Source of the DNA: Calocera cornea HHB12733
Taxonomy: Eukaryota > Basidiomycota > Dacrymycetes > Dacrymycetales > Dacrymycetaceae
Length of the DNA stretch: 53,467 bases
Assembly (NCBI GenBank): GCA_001632435.1
Contig: KV424099.1
Coordinates: 1 to 53,467, forward strand
Direction: 5' to 3'
The position numbers and the translations under genes were made by a program. Shown in pieces: positions 44,526 to 53,467 of this stretch (position 1 is the stretch's first letter; the number at the start of each line of letters is the position of its first letter). The notes beneath the pieces were generated by a model. It worked only from the letters and a program-made list of their open reading frames with translations, did not search any database and was not told the origin of the DNA.

Positions 44526-47500
44526 ATGGAGAAGAGACCAAGGTCGACAGACTCAGGATTAGCTGATGCGCCGATCCGTAAACGATCTAGAGTGAGGCGG
44601 CATATATCTTGGACAAGGCCTGTTAAGTCCGGACAACTTACCAGATGGGGTACACCCAGGCCAGGGCGAAAGTCAAGCATAAGCCGAAGACAGCTGAGGA
44701 GCTGAAGGAGTTCTGGAGATTCCTCGAGGTGATGCGAGATGTGCGTTGTTCGACCTCTGCCCCGTGTGTAGCATACATAGCTGACATCCTGCCTGGTTCC
44801 AGGGAGAAGGCAGAACGCCCGATCAGGACCTATACAATCCAAGCACGCTCTTTATTCCCGAAGATATAAAAGAACGCTTCACAAGCTTTCAGAAGCAAGT
44901 TTTTGATATCAAGGCAACAAACAATGATGTTGTGCGTATGGCTTTGGATTTCGAGATTCGCAGGCTCATGTGGCATCAGCTGCTGTTGGTTCACAAGGGG
45001 TTGTTCTGGGAGATGTATGAAAACGATGCGGTATGTCTGCTGCAAAGAGCTTTGCGCGCGTGGTTTAATAATAGAAACAGAGAATGGGACACGCTGTCTT
45101 GGGTGTTCAGCTCATCAGTCGGGAACGTAACACCTTCTGCATGGACAGTGTACGTGTTTTCATTCCATCCTTCGTTTGTATCTCACCTCTGCCATTCCAG
45201 TGTGGAATTCATGAGAGCACGTTTACAGAGAACGTTGGGAAGCTTCTCGGCGCTGGTTATAAAGTCGGCCTCGTGGAGGAACTCCCCAATCGGAACAAAT
45301 CCTCGAAAGTGCTGGCGTCACGTCGCCTCACGCGGATTTTATCGCGAGGAACACTGGATGCGCCGGAATGGCTTGAAGATGACCGCGAGAGCTATTGTAT
45401 GTCCCTTAAGGCAAGTCCGCCATTTTGTAGCTTGATTGGGTAATAATCTGGATGTACAGGAAGGACCCGATAGCGCCTTTGGGGTTGTTCTGCTGGAAAA
45501 CGCCAACAGCGCTGCTTTATTCGGCTATTCTCCAAATGATCCCCGGTTGGTCTGGCTACAGAGCATAATTACTCGCAAGAATATCGCCGAGATCGTCTTC
45601 GTCCTCGTTCGCAATACATGCTGACGCACGGTCTACCGACGCTAACCAGGTCCTCAGGGAAACTTATCTGATGCTGTCGTTCGTTTCTTGAAGTCTGCGT
45701 TGTCGCCTCGCTGCGTATGGACCACTTTGCCTCCTGAAGCACACAGGTTCGAACATGCAGAGATGTTGCGTACATTGGTGAAGAAATTCCCGTGTGATAA
45801 CCCAACGATACCTGCATATGTGCTTGGAGTAGACATCAGCTCATTGCCGAATCAACTCCAGCATGTCGCTCATCGTAGCCTTGTGATGGAATCCCTGAGC
45901 ATATTGAAAAGGTGAGCTGCTGAATCGATCCTCGGTTCACTCGTTTATGCGGGCGACAGTTACGTGCAGAGGCTATATGTCGGATCTTGTAACATAGAAA
46001 GATATCGAGTGGAGCTGTTGGATGATGGGAGTCGGGAATCCAAAGCTGTGCGGCTAGATCCTCAAAGCATTGCTCATTTAGAGGTAAGCTTAGCGCTGCT
46101 GAATGATGCTAAATATTGGACTGAACACCAGTAGATCCTTCTCAATAGTTCACAGACCTCCGAAGGAAGTCTTCGCGAACTGATCGATCACTGTTGCACA
46201 GCTGCCGGTTCATTTTCCTGTTCCTATGCACTCTCGGCCATTCAACAAATCTCTTTGGACAGGTTCTCGCCGCCTGAGACGATGGCTGCTGTCTCCCACC
46301 CGAGACGTGAAATTACTGAATGACAGGTAGTGTTGATTGGGAGCTATGCGACTTGTCCGCTAATCGTTGGCCAGGCTCAATGCAATAGAAGAACTATGGA
46401 TGGAGGATTCATTCAAAGATTGTTATCGAAAAACGATGAAACCTCTTGGCGACCTCGAACGCCGGGTTGGTGCGGCCCGCTGTAAGCGCATCAGTATCAA
46501 AGACTTCCGCCACCTGCTCTCGGTGTGTGATGTAGCTCGGGAGACGCGAGGTGTACTGACATGTGCCAGGATCTGCTGCGAGTCGAAGACCTTATTGACC
46601 GACTACTGAAGATTTGTCGAGGGTGGGAGAGTGCAACGTCTGTCATTCAGCAGTGCCTCCTATCTGTCCCCCCTTCGCGGCCGTTCCTGCTGAACCTTTT
46701 ACGTGATTACCTTGAACACGGTGAGCACTGTGTGTTCCACGATCAGCCTCTTCTCATGCATAGCGTACCAGAAAATGGCATTGCCATCCCTGACGGCGAT
46801 GAAACTCGGTGGGAAGACGACTTCGGACATTGGTACAACGAGGTCAAGCAAATAGAACTCGCGCTGGATGCCCGTCTGAAACGCTTACGACGTGACTCTG
46901 GGTATAGCTTTACAGGCCTAGCTCTCGCATTGACTAACCTGCCAGTTTAGATGCCTGTCCTTGTCCTATTATCACCAGCCGGCGGGTGATGTAAGCAGGG
47001 TCAAGACAATAGAGCAATGTCTTCCCACTGAAAGGAAACTTTAGGATATCTATCTTGTTGAAGCGCCGGACTCTGAAATTGCCTTCACACCTCCTGACAA
47101 CTGGGAGCGTTGTGCAGATGAAACAGTATGCTCATCTTGTCTTAATCTGTGGTATAATCCGCATTGCTGATTCAAATTCCAGCACTATAATCGGTTCGCC
47201 GTACCTTCTCTGAAGAAAGACATTCGAGCCCTCCTACACGCACGAACTCAGCTTGACTCGTCAACTCGCGCGTTCTGGGAAGCTTTGATGGAGACGTTCA
47301 GTAACCTTGCGGACAACTTTGTCCTCGTTGTCAATGTTCTCTCAGAACTGGATTGCTTAATCAGCATGTCTGCTGTATCAAGCTCCCTAGGAACGCCAGT
47401 TTGCCGTCCCCAGTTCATCGACTCTGAAGACGCGAGTATGATGTTCACCAATCTTTCCCACATTCAGTTTCGACTTCGAGGAGAAAACTTTGTGGCAAAT

Positions 47501-48704
47501 GATATTTCGCTTGGGGACGGTGGGGAGCCCCGCATCATTTTGTTGACCGGCGCCAACATGAGCGGAAAGTCGACTTTATTGCGGACCGTTGGCGTCACCG
47601 TTGTACGTCGGCCAAAGCTGCACCCAGGCATCCACTGACGTTCTGTAGCTCTTGGCTCAGATCGGGATGTATCTTCCTGCTACTGCTGCTCGGTACGCTC
47701 AGAGGGGTGTTCCTTGACCTATTGAGTGACAATATATGCCAGCCTCTGTCCCATAGACGGTATTTTCACCCGGATCGGTCCGTGTGTGCTTCAACACGTC
47801 ATTGAGAATCATCTGAATCTGACTGGCTAGGCGCTTATGATGCAATTGCTCGAAAGCAGAGTACGTTCAATGTGGAAATGTCTGAAACGTGAGTGACTTC
47901 TTCGCTCATAACAATCGAACCGCTAATGTGGTGCAGCGCTCGAATACTACAAGGTGTAACAACCAAATCCCTCGCTCTGATAGACGGTACGCTTTCTTAA
48001 TGATCGGTGTCAATCAATTGTTGACCAGTCAGAACTTGGTCGTGGTACCTCGACTTTCGTGGGTGCAGTTCTTTGTGGCAAATTGGTATGGCTGCTTACT
48101 ACTTGTGTAGGATGGATTGGCCATCGCGGAGGTGAAGCATCAGCTACTTCAAGCCTTTCGCAGTTGCTGAGTTGATGCATCAGGCTTCGCTGCACTTTCT
48201 ATCCACATACCGGTTCCCTTTATTGATATTCTCTACGCATCATTCGGCAATGGCGTATCAGCCTCAAGCAGGCATCCGGCCAATGTATATGCGGGTAGAC
48301 GTGGACTATCTGAGCTCCAGCGTAAGCACTGATGTCTTCCGGAATACGATCGATGCTGACAGTTTTTGCAGTTGAAGTTCATACATCAGCTGACCGACGG
48401 TGTTGCTGAAGACTCCCTCGGAATAGCTTGCGCACAGCTGGCCGGTCTGCCCAGCACCATTCTAGAGCGGGCATCAAAGATCAGCCAGGAGTATCGAAAC
48501 CAAATGAGGCATTATCTTGATCGCAAGCAGCCCCATGTTCCGTGGGTTTCTGTGGACCTCCAGCATGATCTTTCCGCTTTGTTCGATATGGCTGAGGGGA
48601 GAGCTGAGGGCCTGACTAGCTTTCAAAGAACAATAGGTGCAATAATTCGCCGCTATGATACTGCTGCCACAGTAGCAGCATCAGTACGATACATGGGTGT
48701 TTAA
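44526..48704 (+). CDS. MSH6: MutS homologue, MSH6 type, intron-rich
   Basis: About 18-20 small exons. Firm ones include 44526-44591, 44645-44740, 44803-45030, 45075-45149, 45201-45410 and 45460 onward, ending at 48704. Landmarks in order: GEGRTPDQDLYNPSTLFIPE, the mismatch-binding start HKGLFWEMYENDA, GAGYKVGLVEELP, the clamp/lever parts (SRRLRRWLLSP, FKDCYRKTMKPLGDLERR), ELDCLISMSAVSSS, Walker A GANMSGKSTLLR (about 47549), LCPIDGIFTRIGAYDAI, STFNVEMSET, Walker B LIDELGRGTSTF split by an intron at 47987-48032, FSTHH and LAGLPSTILERASKIS. Known role: with MSH2 it recognises base mismatches. Motifs look intact. Its N terminus is very short (22 codons, basic) and no PCNA-binding box is visible. 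The intron at 45411-45459 is GC-AG. Exons between 47640 and 48370 are approximate. Confidence 0.88.
45411..45459 (+). other. GC-AG intron in MSH6
   Basis: The exon ends AAG and the intron begins GCAAGT and ends ACAG. Joining gives SLK|EGPDSAFGVVLLEN, which fits the MSH6 family. No GT donor nearby keeps this frame. AAG|GCAAGT is the classic strong context of GC donors. Confidence 0.75.
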
Positions 48705-48972
48705 TCAACCAATAGCCATTGTAGACTGCTGAATGAATAAAGTGCATTGTGATCCAATCAGACAGGGCGACGCTCGTAGGCGGGCAAACAACGTTCATAT
48801 GACGCCTGTAGTGCGTTCCTGAGCATTCCGGAGGGAAACGATGTATTCATTGAAGTAGCTAAGTGTAGTGCGTTTCCATCCGGATTCCATCATGTCAGCA
48901 GTGTACTGTAGCAAGTACAGTATATATATTGGTCATATAGAAAGGTCATAATATTTCGAGACAGCTCGTCCC

Positions 48973-50486
48973 TTACGGACATTCTCCCAGGGGCGATGTC
49001 ATAGCGTTACATGATGGCTCTGCTTCTAAGTGGAAATTCAGTCGTCTGGAGACTCGAAGGGTATTCATGACGTACTGGCATTGGTCCGAGATCCGCGTCC
49101 TCAGGTCATTAGCCACACCCTTCTCCTCGCGCTCTAGCATTTCAAGCCGTGCTTTGTATCTCTCGTACAGCAGGCCGAGTCTCTCTCTGCGCACGATGGT
49201 TTGAATCGAAAGCCCATCTCGCAAGCCTACCAGCATGGAAGCGATCTGCAAGCCAGTCAGTGTGGTTTCCGAAAGCCATAGTGCGAGGTTGACGTACGAT
49301 AGCCGCAATCAGCGCGATAAAAGATATGGGAGACGGAGAAAAGTAATCAGGGCGAGCAGTTGCAGAGGAACCCAACCCAGCGTGTCGATACGCAGCTGCC
49401 TTCATCACAAGTACTAGGACACGACAACCGAAAGGAGTTCCCGTGGTGATGGCAGGCTATCGGAGGCCGTTCAGATTAGAATCGTAGCAGCAAAGCCAAT
49501 CCACATACATAATAAGGATCGAATCCTTCCCGAAGGAAATTGTCATTGTCAATCAGTTGTTGGAGATGAAGAGATGCCAATAGCGCTGCACTGCCCCGTT
49601 CCTCCGCGGTCCCGCAATCAGAAGGCAGTACCTGCGGCCAGGCTTCCTTGATAATCGTATATGCGCAATCGGCTATGTGCGTGCGTAGCGTGGTGAGCTC
49701 TTGAGTAATCTATAGTAGGGGTGAGTCGACGAAGGCACGTTCCAGAAGAATGATACGGACTCGTTCGGGTAGGAAGTTAAAGTTATCGATAGTAAGCCTC
49801 GTCGTTCCGTACGAATTTTGCGTCCTGAGTGCTTCGGCAATTTCAAGACCAATGAGTGCCAAGGAACGTGATTCATGAAATGGATCTGAGATGAGAGCGA
49901 TGGTGCGAGAAAGACTCAGGACGAAAGCTTGCACTTTGACCCTCGTCCCGGCGCATACCTGTGCTGACGTCCCGATCTGTGTTGAGAGCAGTTTGTTCAG
50001 AGCTTTATGACGAGCGGCGATGTGAAGCTGTTCAAGGAGTTCTGGGCCTAGTTCTGCATCTTCATCGATGTCCTCGTGCCGGATTTCATCACCCTCCTCA
50101 GCATCAGAGTCGTCTTCCTCATCGACATGGCCTTCTTGATCTCCATCATCTTCCTCGAGTCCGTCGACTTCCTCGTTCACAGGGCTGCCACCGTCGTCAT
50201 CAGAGTCTACATCAGACGCTAGTATGTCGTTCGAATCATCATCGCCAGCAGAGTCTTCATCAGTTTCTCCAGCAAGATCGCTATTGCGGGCACCGTTTTG
50301 GCCGCTCTGGGGGCTGCTGGGAGGCAGTTGAGTATGTTCTCCACGTTCCGGTTCGTCGGATTCAGATCGACGGAAGAGACCAATGTCCCTCAGATCAAGC
50401 CTAACCTCAGAGCATTTCACGGGTTTACGGGGGGGCGGCTGCTCGGGGGAAGGAGATGAAGGTTCCCTGTAGGAGAGGTTAGCCAT
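48973..50486 (-). CDS. Acidic hypothetical protein, spliced
   Basis: The first exon starts at the ATG at 50486. After a Pro/Ser-rich leader it has a long Asp/Glu-rich stretch (about residues 75-150), then a helical part (LEQLHIAARHKALNKLLSTQ, SRSLALIGLEIAEAL). An intron with a GTCCGT donor appears to join LPER to ITQELTTLRTHIADCAY and IIKEAWPQVLPSDCGTAEER. Further exons end near 48973 with a helical coiled segment (YERYKARLEMLEREEKGVAN). I do not recognise the family. The acidic stretch and low complexity suggest a nuclear or chaperone-type protein, which is inference. Middle splice sites were not fixed. Confidence 0.5.
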
Positions 50487-51534
50487 GCTGATTCATGTCT
50501 CATAAGATGGTCTATGCGTACGTGGGCGAGTCAAGCTTCTGCCGTTTACGTCTTGTACCTTCTCCGAGGGTTACCTATGATGACTTGCGTCAGGGCAAAC
50601 ACCAGTGGCACAATTGAGAAGATCCAACTTACATTGTCCTTGCGTTTGCGGGTATGAGACTCCGCATCACTGCCTACGACCGTTGGGGAGGAGGGTAAAT
50701 GGAGGTATGCAGCCTATGGCCATTCTTCAGTTATCTCAATGGGATTCACGGCTGAACATACGAATTGGGCTATCACATCGTCATTCTGCAGGACGGGCAA
50801 AAGAATTAGCCTCGCATACACAACACAAACGGGTCCGCTTACTTTCGGAGGAAGTCCAGTCAGAGCACGAGTCGCATGCCTCTAAAGCAATACGGGTCAA
50901 GGTCTACGCGCACACATGAGCACACTATACAAACTCTCGAACCGCCTCTAGAGTTGATGCGAGGGGTAGGGGGCATAGCTGGACCAGTGTCAGTCTCGGG
51001 AAGCGCATACAGGCGCATATATCGAGCAAACTGTATCTTCCAGTCAGATGTGCACCGCAGAAAGCATAAATATTATGACGAACTTACCCTAGCGGTGATT
51101 TGATAGCGTGAATCAGTCGGAGAACGCTGACGACGCTTGGAGAGAATTAGACGACGGAGCTAGAGCGCATACAGCTACTGTACGTACATGGCAAATGTTT
51201 TGCCACGCCTCAGCCGTAATTTGAGAAATTGAGAAGATAGAATTGGGAGTAAGGTAGTCGAGTTCGGGTTCGTTTGTCAGGGGTAATAGTGAGGTGAATA
51301 TATGATGTCCTTTCCGTCTAGTGGACGTTCAAGACTAAAGACGCGTCGGACGACGAAGACGCGCCTCTCACCCCAAGTCGCGCCCTGAAAGAGTGGCGAT
51401 CGGGGGGTCTCGAGACCCCTTTGGGAAACGCGGTCTCACACTCCTACTCTTGACATTCCATTCCGGCTCCCCTGCCTTTGGCAGCTTCCTCGCCAGCAGC
51501 TGCGGTCTCATCCGCTCTCTCCTTCCTCATTATC
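50487..51534. other. Intergenic region with a long palindrome
   Basis: About 1 kb between two divergent genes. No domain is seen in any frame. It includes the 16-bp palindrome at 51404-51419. Confidence 0.45.
51404..51419. repeat. 16-bp palindrome containing GGTCTCGAGACC, copy 3
   Basis: ggggtctc and gagacccc form a perfect 16-bp palindrome that contains the 12-mer also found at 18009 and 24419. It lies about 115 bp upstream of a start codon. Confidence 0.8.
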
Positions 51535-52071
51535 ATGTCTACTCTTCCAAGACAAGGAGAGACAGTCCCTTCGAGGGTTACAAAAGCTTCGGAGCCGGCC
51601 GAGAAACGAAAGCGTCCACGCACGCGGAAGTCCGTCCTATGGCACTCTTATCCTGGTGATAGTCGCCCCCTATGTAAATAGGACCGAGATCTGTTGATCA
51701 ACCCTGACTAACAGATGACCAGGGCTTCGTCGTTCTACTATCGGACCCGGTGCCAAGAAGTACATAGCCTCTGTGCACCAGCCGAAGTGGTACACCAAGT
51801 ACAACGCCAAGCTCAATTTCGAGCGGGGCGACAGACTCGTGCCATCCATCGCATTCTTCCTATTTATGGATGGAAGATTCATGGCTCAAGGAACTGTGTG
51901 GAGGTGGGAAAAGTGGGTCAAGGTGGTACGCACGCTTAACACATTGCTTTGTCCCAGTCTGACCATGTACAGGCCGGGAAGACCGAGGCTTTTTGGAGTG
52001 CTTGGCTCCATAGCGATCCTGCTCGCCGAGGCCATGTACTCGACTGCATTAGAATGAAAGAGTTTTTCTAG
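51535..52071 (+). CDS. Small hypothetical protein, three exons
   Basis: Exons 51535-51673, 51723-51925 and 51973-52071 close in frame (146 aa). A basic Lys/Arg N terminus (AEKRKRPRTRKS) is followed by KWYTKYNAKLNFERGDRLVP and SIAFFLFMDGRFMAQGTVWR, then FWSAWLHSDPARRGHVLDCI. The second acceptor was chosen 11 bp beyond a nearer AG because only that choice keeps the frame open. Introns are 49 and 47 bp. No family was recognised. Confidence 0.5.
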
Positions 52072-52249
52072 TGCAGATTGGCTCTGTCAGTGGTCGATAA
52101 GACACATCGCTGTAGCAATGTTTCGCTGTCCCATCATGTATGTCTGAACGCTCCTAATGAGAGGATATGATGAACGCGTACACGAGCAGTTACACCGACC
52201 GTATGAGACTGTTCGTCGACTGTCTTGTTACTATCCGTTTGTAGTCGCC

Positions 52250-53080
52250 TGTGAGGGCACACAACCCACAATAGGACAAGCCGGAGGAATCGGAATAGGT
52301 GGGGAGGGTGTAGAGGATGTTGTCTAAGCTATTCCGATTCCCTGGAATGTGATAGAGTCCAATTCCGCTTCCGTTTGGTGGCTGGAGGTCCGGAACGGGC
52401 GATTCCGGATATTTGGTGGAGTGGTTGACTTGTGGGGCCAATTCCGAGGAGGGGGATAGATGGGGAATGTGTAGGGGAACACACTACAACCAATTCCGAA
52501 GGGGCGGAGTCGATATTGAGCTATTCCTGCTCCGTTGGGGATGGGAGGTTGGAATTACACAATTCCGGAGTTGGTAGTCCGGAATAGGTATTGGCCGGTG
52601 TAGAAGGGCAAGCAGAGAGCGGAATAGGTATGAGATGAGATGCTGGGTTACTACTTCCCACAGGAGGTTGCGGGGAATCCTCAGAGATCAGATCTGAGGA
52701 CTCCCGTACTATCCTAGTCTACTATATATATGAATTCGGAGTGCACCGCTATCCAAAACATGTCGGAAGTGTTGTCTAGCCTTCCTGTGCCCTTGTATAG
52801 CCTATTCCGATCCTGCACTGCCCATTCCGCTTGTTGGAACAGCATTCCAGTGATGCATCGCCTTGGGGCGGTGCAGAGGTTGCGCATGGCTATGCAAGAG
52901 TGGGAATGGACTGGAATACCTGGAGAACCTTCGGAATAGGAGCCTGGGCATTGCCTGAGGCTGGGACATCTTGTCCTGTCCCATTCCGTTCCGTATTGAG
53001 CTATTCCAGGGGGTTCCAAGGTGTCGCGGAGTCCAGAATATCGGAATAGGCTTCGGAGTTGCTGTAGTGCCCTGACATCA
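52250..53080 (-). mobile_element. 3' LTR of a Ty3/gypsy chromovirus
   Basis: On the minus strand the LTR starts TGATGTCAGGGCAC right after a polypurine tract and ends at 52250; the far end, read on the plus strand, is TGTGAGGGCAC, so both tips share AGGGCAC as an imperfect inverted repeat bounded by TG...CA. Length is 831 bp. A TATATATA box at about 52723-52731 could be its promoter. Seven copies of the octamer CGGAATAG or its complement lie inside. The 5' part of the element is beyond the window, so the target duplication cannot be checked. Confidence 0.8.
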
Positions 53081-53090
53081 CCCCCCTCTT
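53081..53090 (-). other. Polypurine tract of the retrotransposon
   Basis: AAGAGGGGGG on the minus strand, immediately before the LTR start and 5 bp after the pol stop codon. This is the expected plus-strand priming site of reverse transcription. Confidence 0.8.
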
Positions 53091-53095
53091 AAGGC

Positions 53096-53467
53096 TCATT
53101 GTCCCCAATGAGTTTGTCCTTTTGTCCAATTGAAGAGGACCTTATTCCGAGGCTCGGTAAAGTTCTCCCATGGCCGGAAAGGGAGATTCCGGAATTCCGT
53201 TGCGGAGATTGTGCGCGGTGCTGCTGGGTGTCTGTTGTGGAACTCCTGGACTAGTCTTTTGGAGGAGTTAAGGTGTTCCTTGGGCTCCCAAGTCCGCTCC
53301 GAAGCTGGGTATCCTTTCCATTTGACAAGGTACTGTAATTTCCCCCGGAATAGGCGACTGTCGTCAATTCGTTCCACTTCATAAACTGGCACTCCATCGG
53401 GTTCTACTTCCACAGGGGGGAGCGGAATAGGTTCTGGCCTTGGTATATCGCTATTCCGATAGGGGCG
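53096..53467 (-). CDS. 3' end of a chromovirus polyprotein: integrase C-terminal chromodomain (partial)
   Basis: Open to the window edge; the last 123 residues of a pol polyprotein. After a Pro-rich linker (PRPEPIPLPPVEVEPDG) comes a chromodomain: VYEVERIDDSRLFRGKLQYL, VKWKGYPASERTWEPKEHL, with the aromatic and acidic positions of typical chromodomains. In chromoviruses this domain steers integration to marked chromatin. The rest of gag-pol lies to the right, outside the window. No stop or frameshift is seen in this piece. Confidence 0.92.
   Translation of the reverse strand, partial: RPYRNSDIPRPEPIPLPPVEVEPDGVPVYEVERIDDSRLFRGKLQYLVKWKGYPASERTWEPKEHLNSSKRLVQEFHNRHPAAPRTISATEFRNLPFRPWENFTEPRNKVLFNWTKGQTHWGQ

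Noticed and set aside
45740..45760. Possible tRNA B box (ggttcgaac)
   Set aside because: Lies in an MSH6 exon with no matching A box or cloverleaf around it.
44526..48704. MSH4 as the identity of the MutS homologue
   Set aside because: The N-terminal mismatch-binding region with a FWEMYENDA segment and the DLYNPSTLFIPED leader fit MSH6 better; MSH4 lacks that domain.

Overview
The window looks like nuclear DNA of an agaricomycete basidiomycete. Almost every gene is cut by short introns (about 39-110 bp, GT...AG). Several families present are typical of or restricted to this group: DUF6535 membrane proteins, a KDZ transposon, a GT90/CAP10-type glycosyltransferase, and a large Agaricomycete family of unknown function. 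No tRNA, rRNA or CRISPR was seen. Two runs of N (24095-24194 and 35909-36023) sit inside tandem repeats and are assembly gaps. I cannot name a species from the sequence.

Layout. 0-4.8 kb: an open Mutator-like transposase lies just beyond the 3' end of a DUF6535 gene. 4.9-12.8 kb: two conserved genes on the minus strand, the polarity scaffold SPA2 (8 exons, 1127 aa) and a GT90 glycosyltransferase (5 exons, 814 aa). 14-20.2 kb: a second, larger DUF6535 paralogue and, directly downstream, a protein with a cytidine-deaminase-like Cys-Ala-Glu / Pro-Cys...Cys signature. 20.3-23.6 kb: a gene of unknown family and a short CENP-C/Mif2-type cupin gene sharing a 257-bp divergent promoter. 24-24.3 kb: a 28-bp minisatellite with a gap. 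24.3-27.9 kb: a KDZ transposase. 28-39 kb: a repeat-rich, poorly conserved stretch with fragments, an intact six-exon Agaricomycete gene (32.4-34.1 kb), a Cys-rich protein and a GGGAGAAA microsatellite with a gap. 39.3-41.6 kb: a second, inverted, nearly identical copy of the 20.3-22.5 kb gene. 42-48.7 kb: a large helical protein divergent from an intron-rich MSH6 homologue. 49-52 kb: two unrecognised genes. 52.25 kb to the end: the 3' LTR, polypurine tract and chromodomain-bearing 3' end of a Ty3/gypsy chromovirus on the minus strand.

The housekeeping genes (SPA2, GT90, MSH6, the Mif2-like gene) are islands between transposons, lineage-specific families and tandem repeats. They do not form an obvious pathway. 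The main oddities are a 2139-bp inverted duplication about 17 kb apart, ten copies of one octamer across the LTR and the adjacent pol end in three reading frames, three copies of one 12-bp palindrome, and a deaminase-like gene beside the DUF6535 paralogue. Gene models were spliced by eye from frame, splice sites and family resemblance; no search was run.
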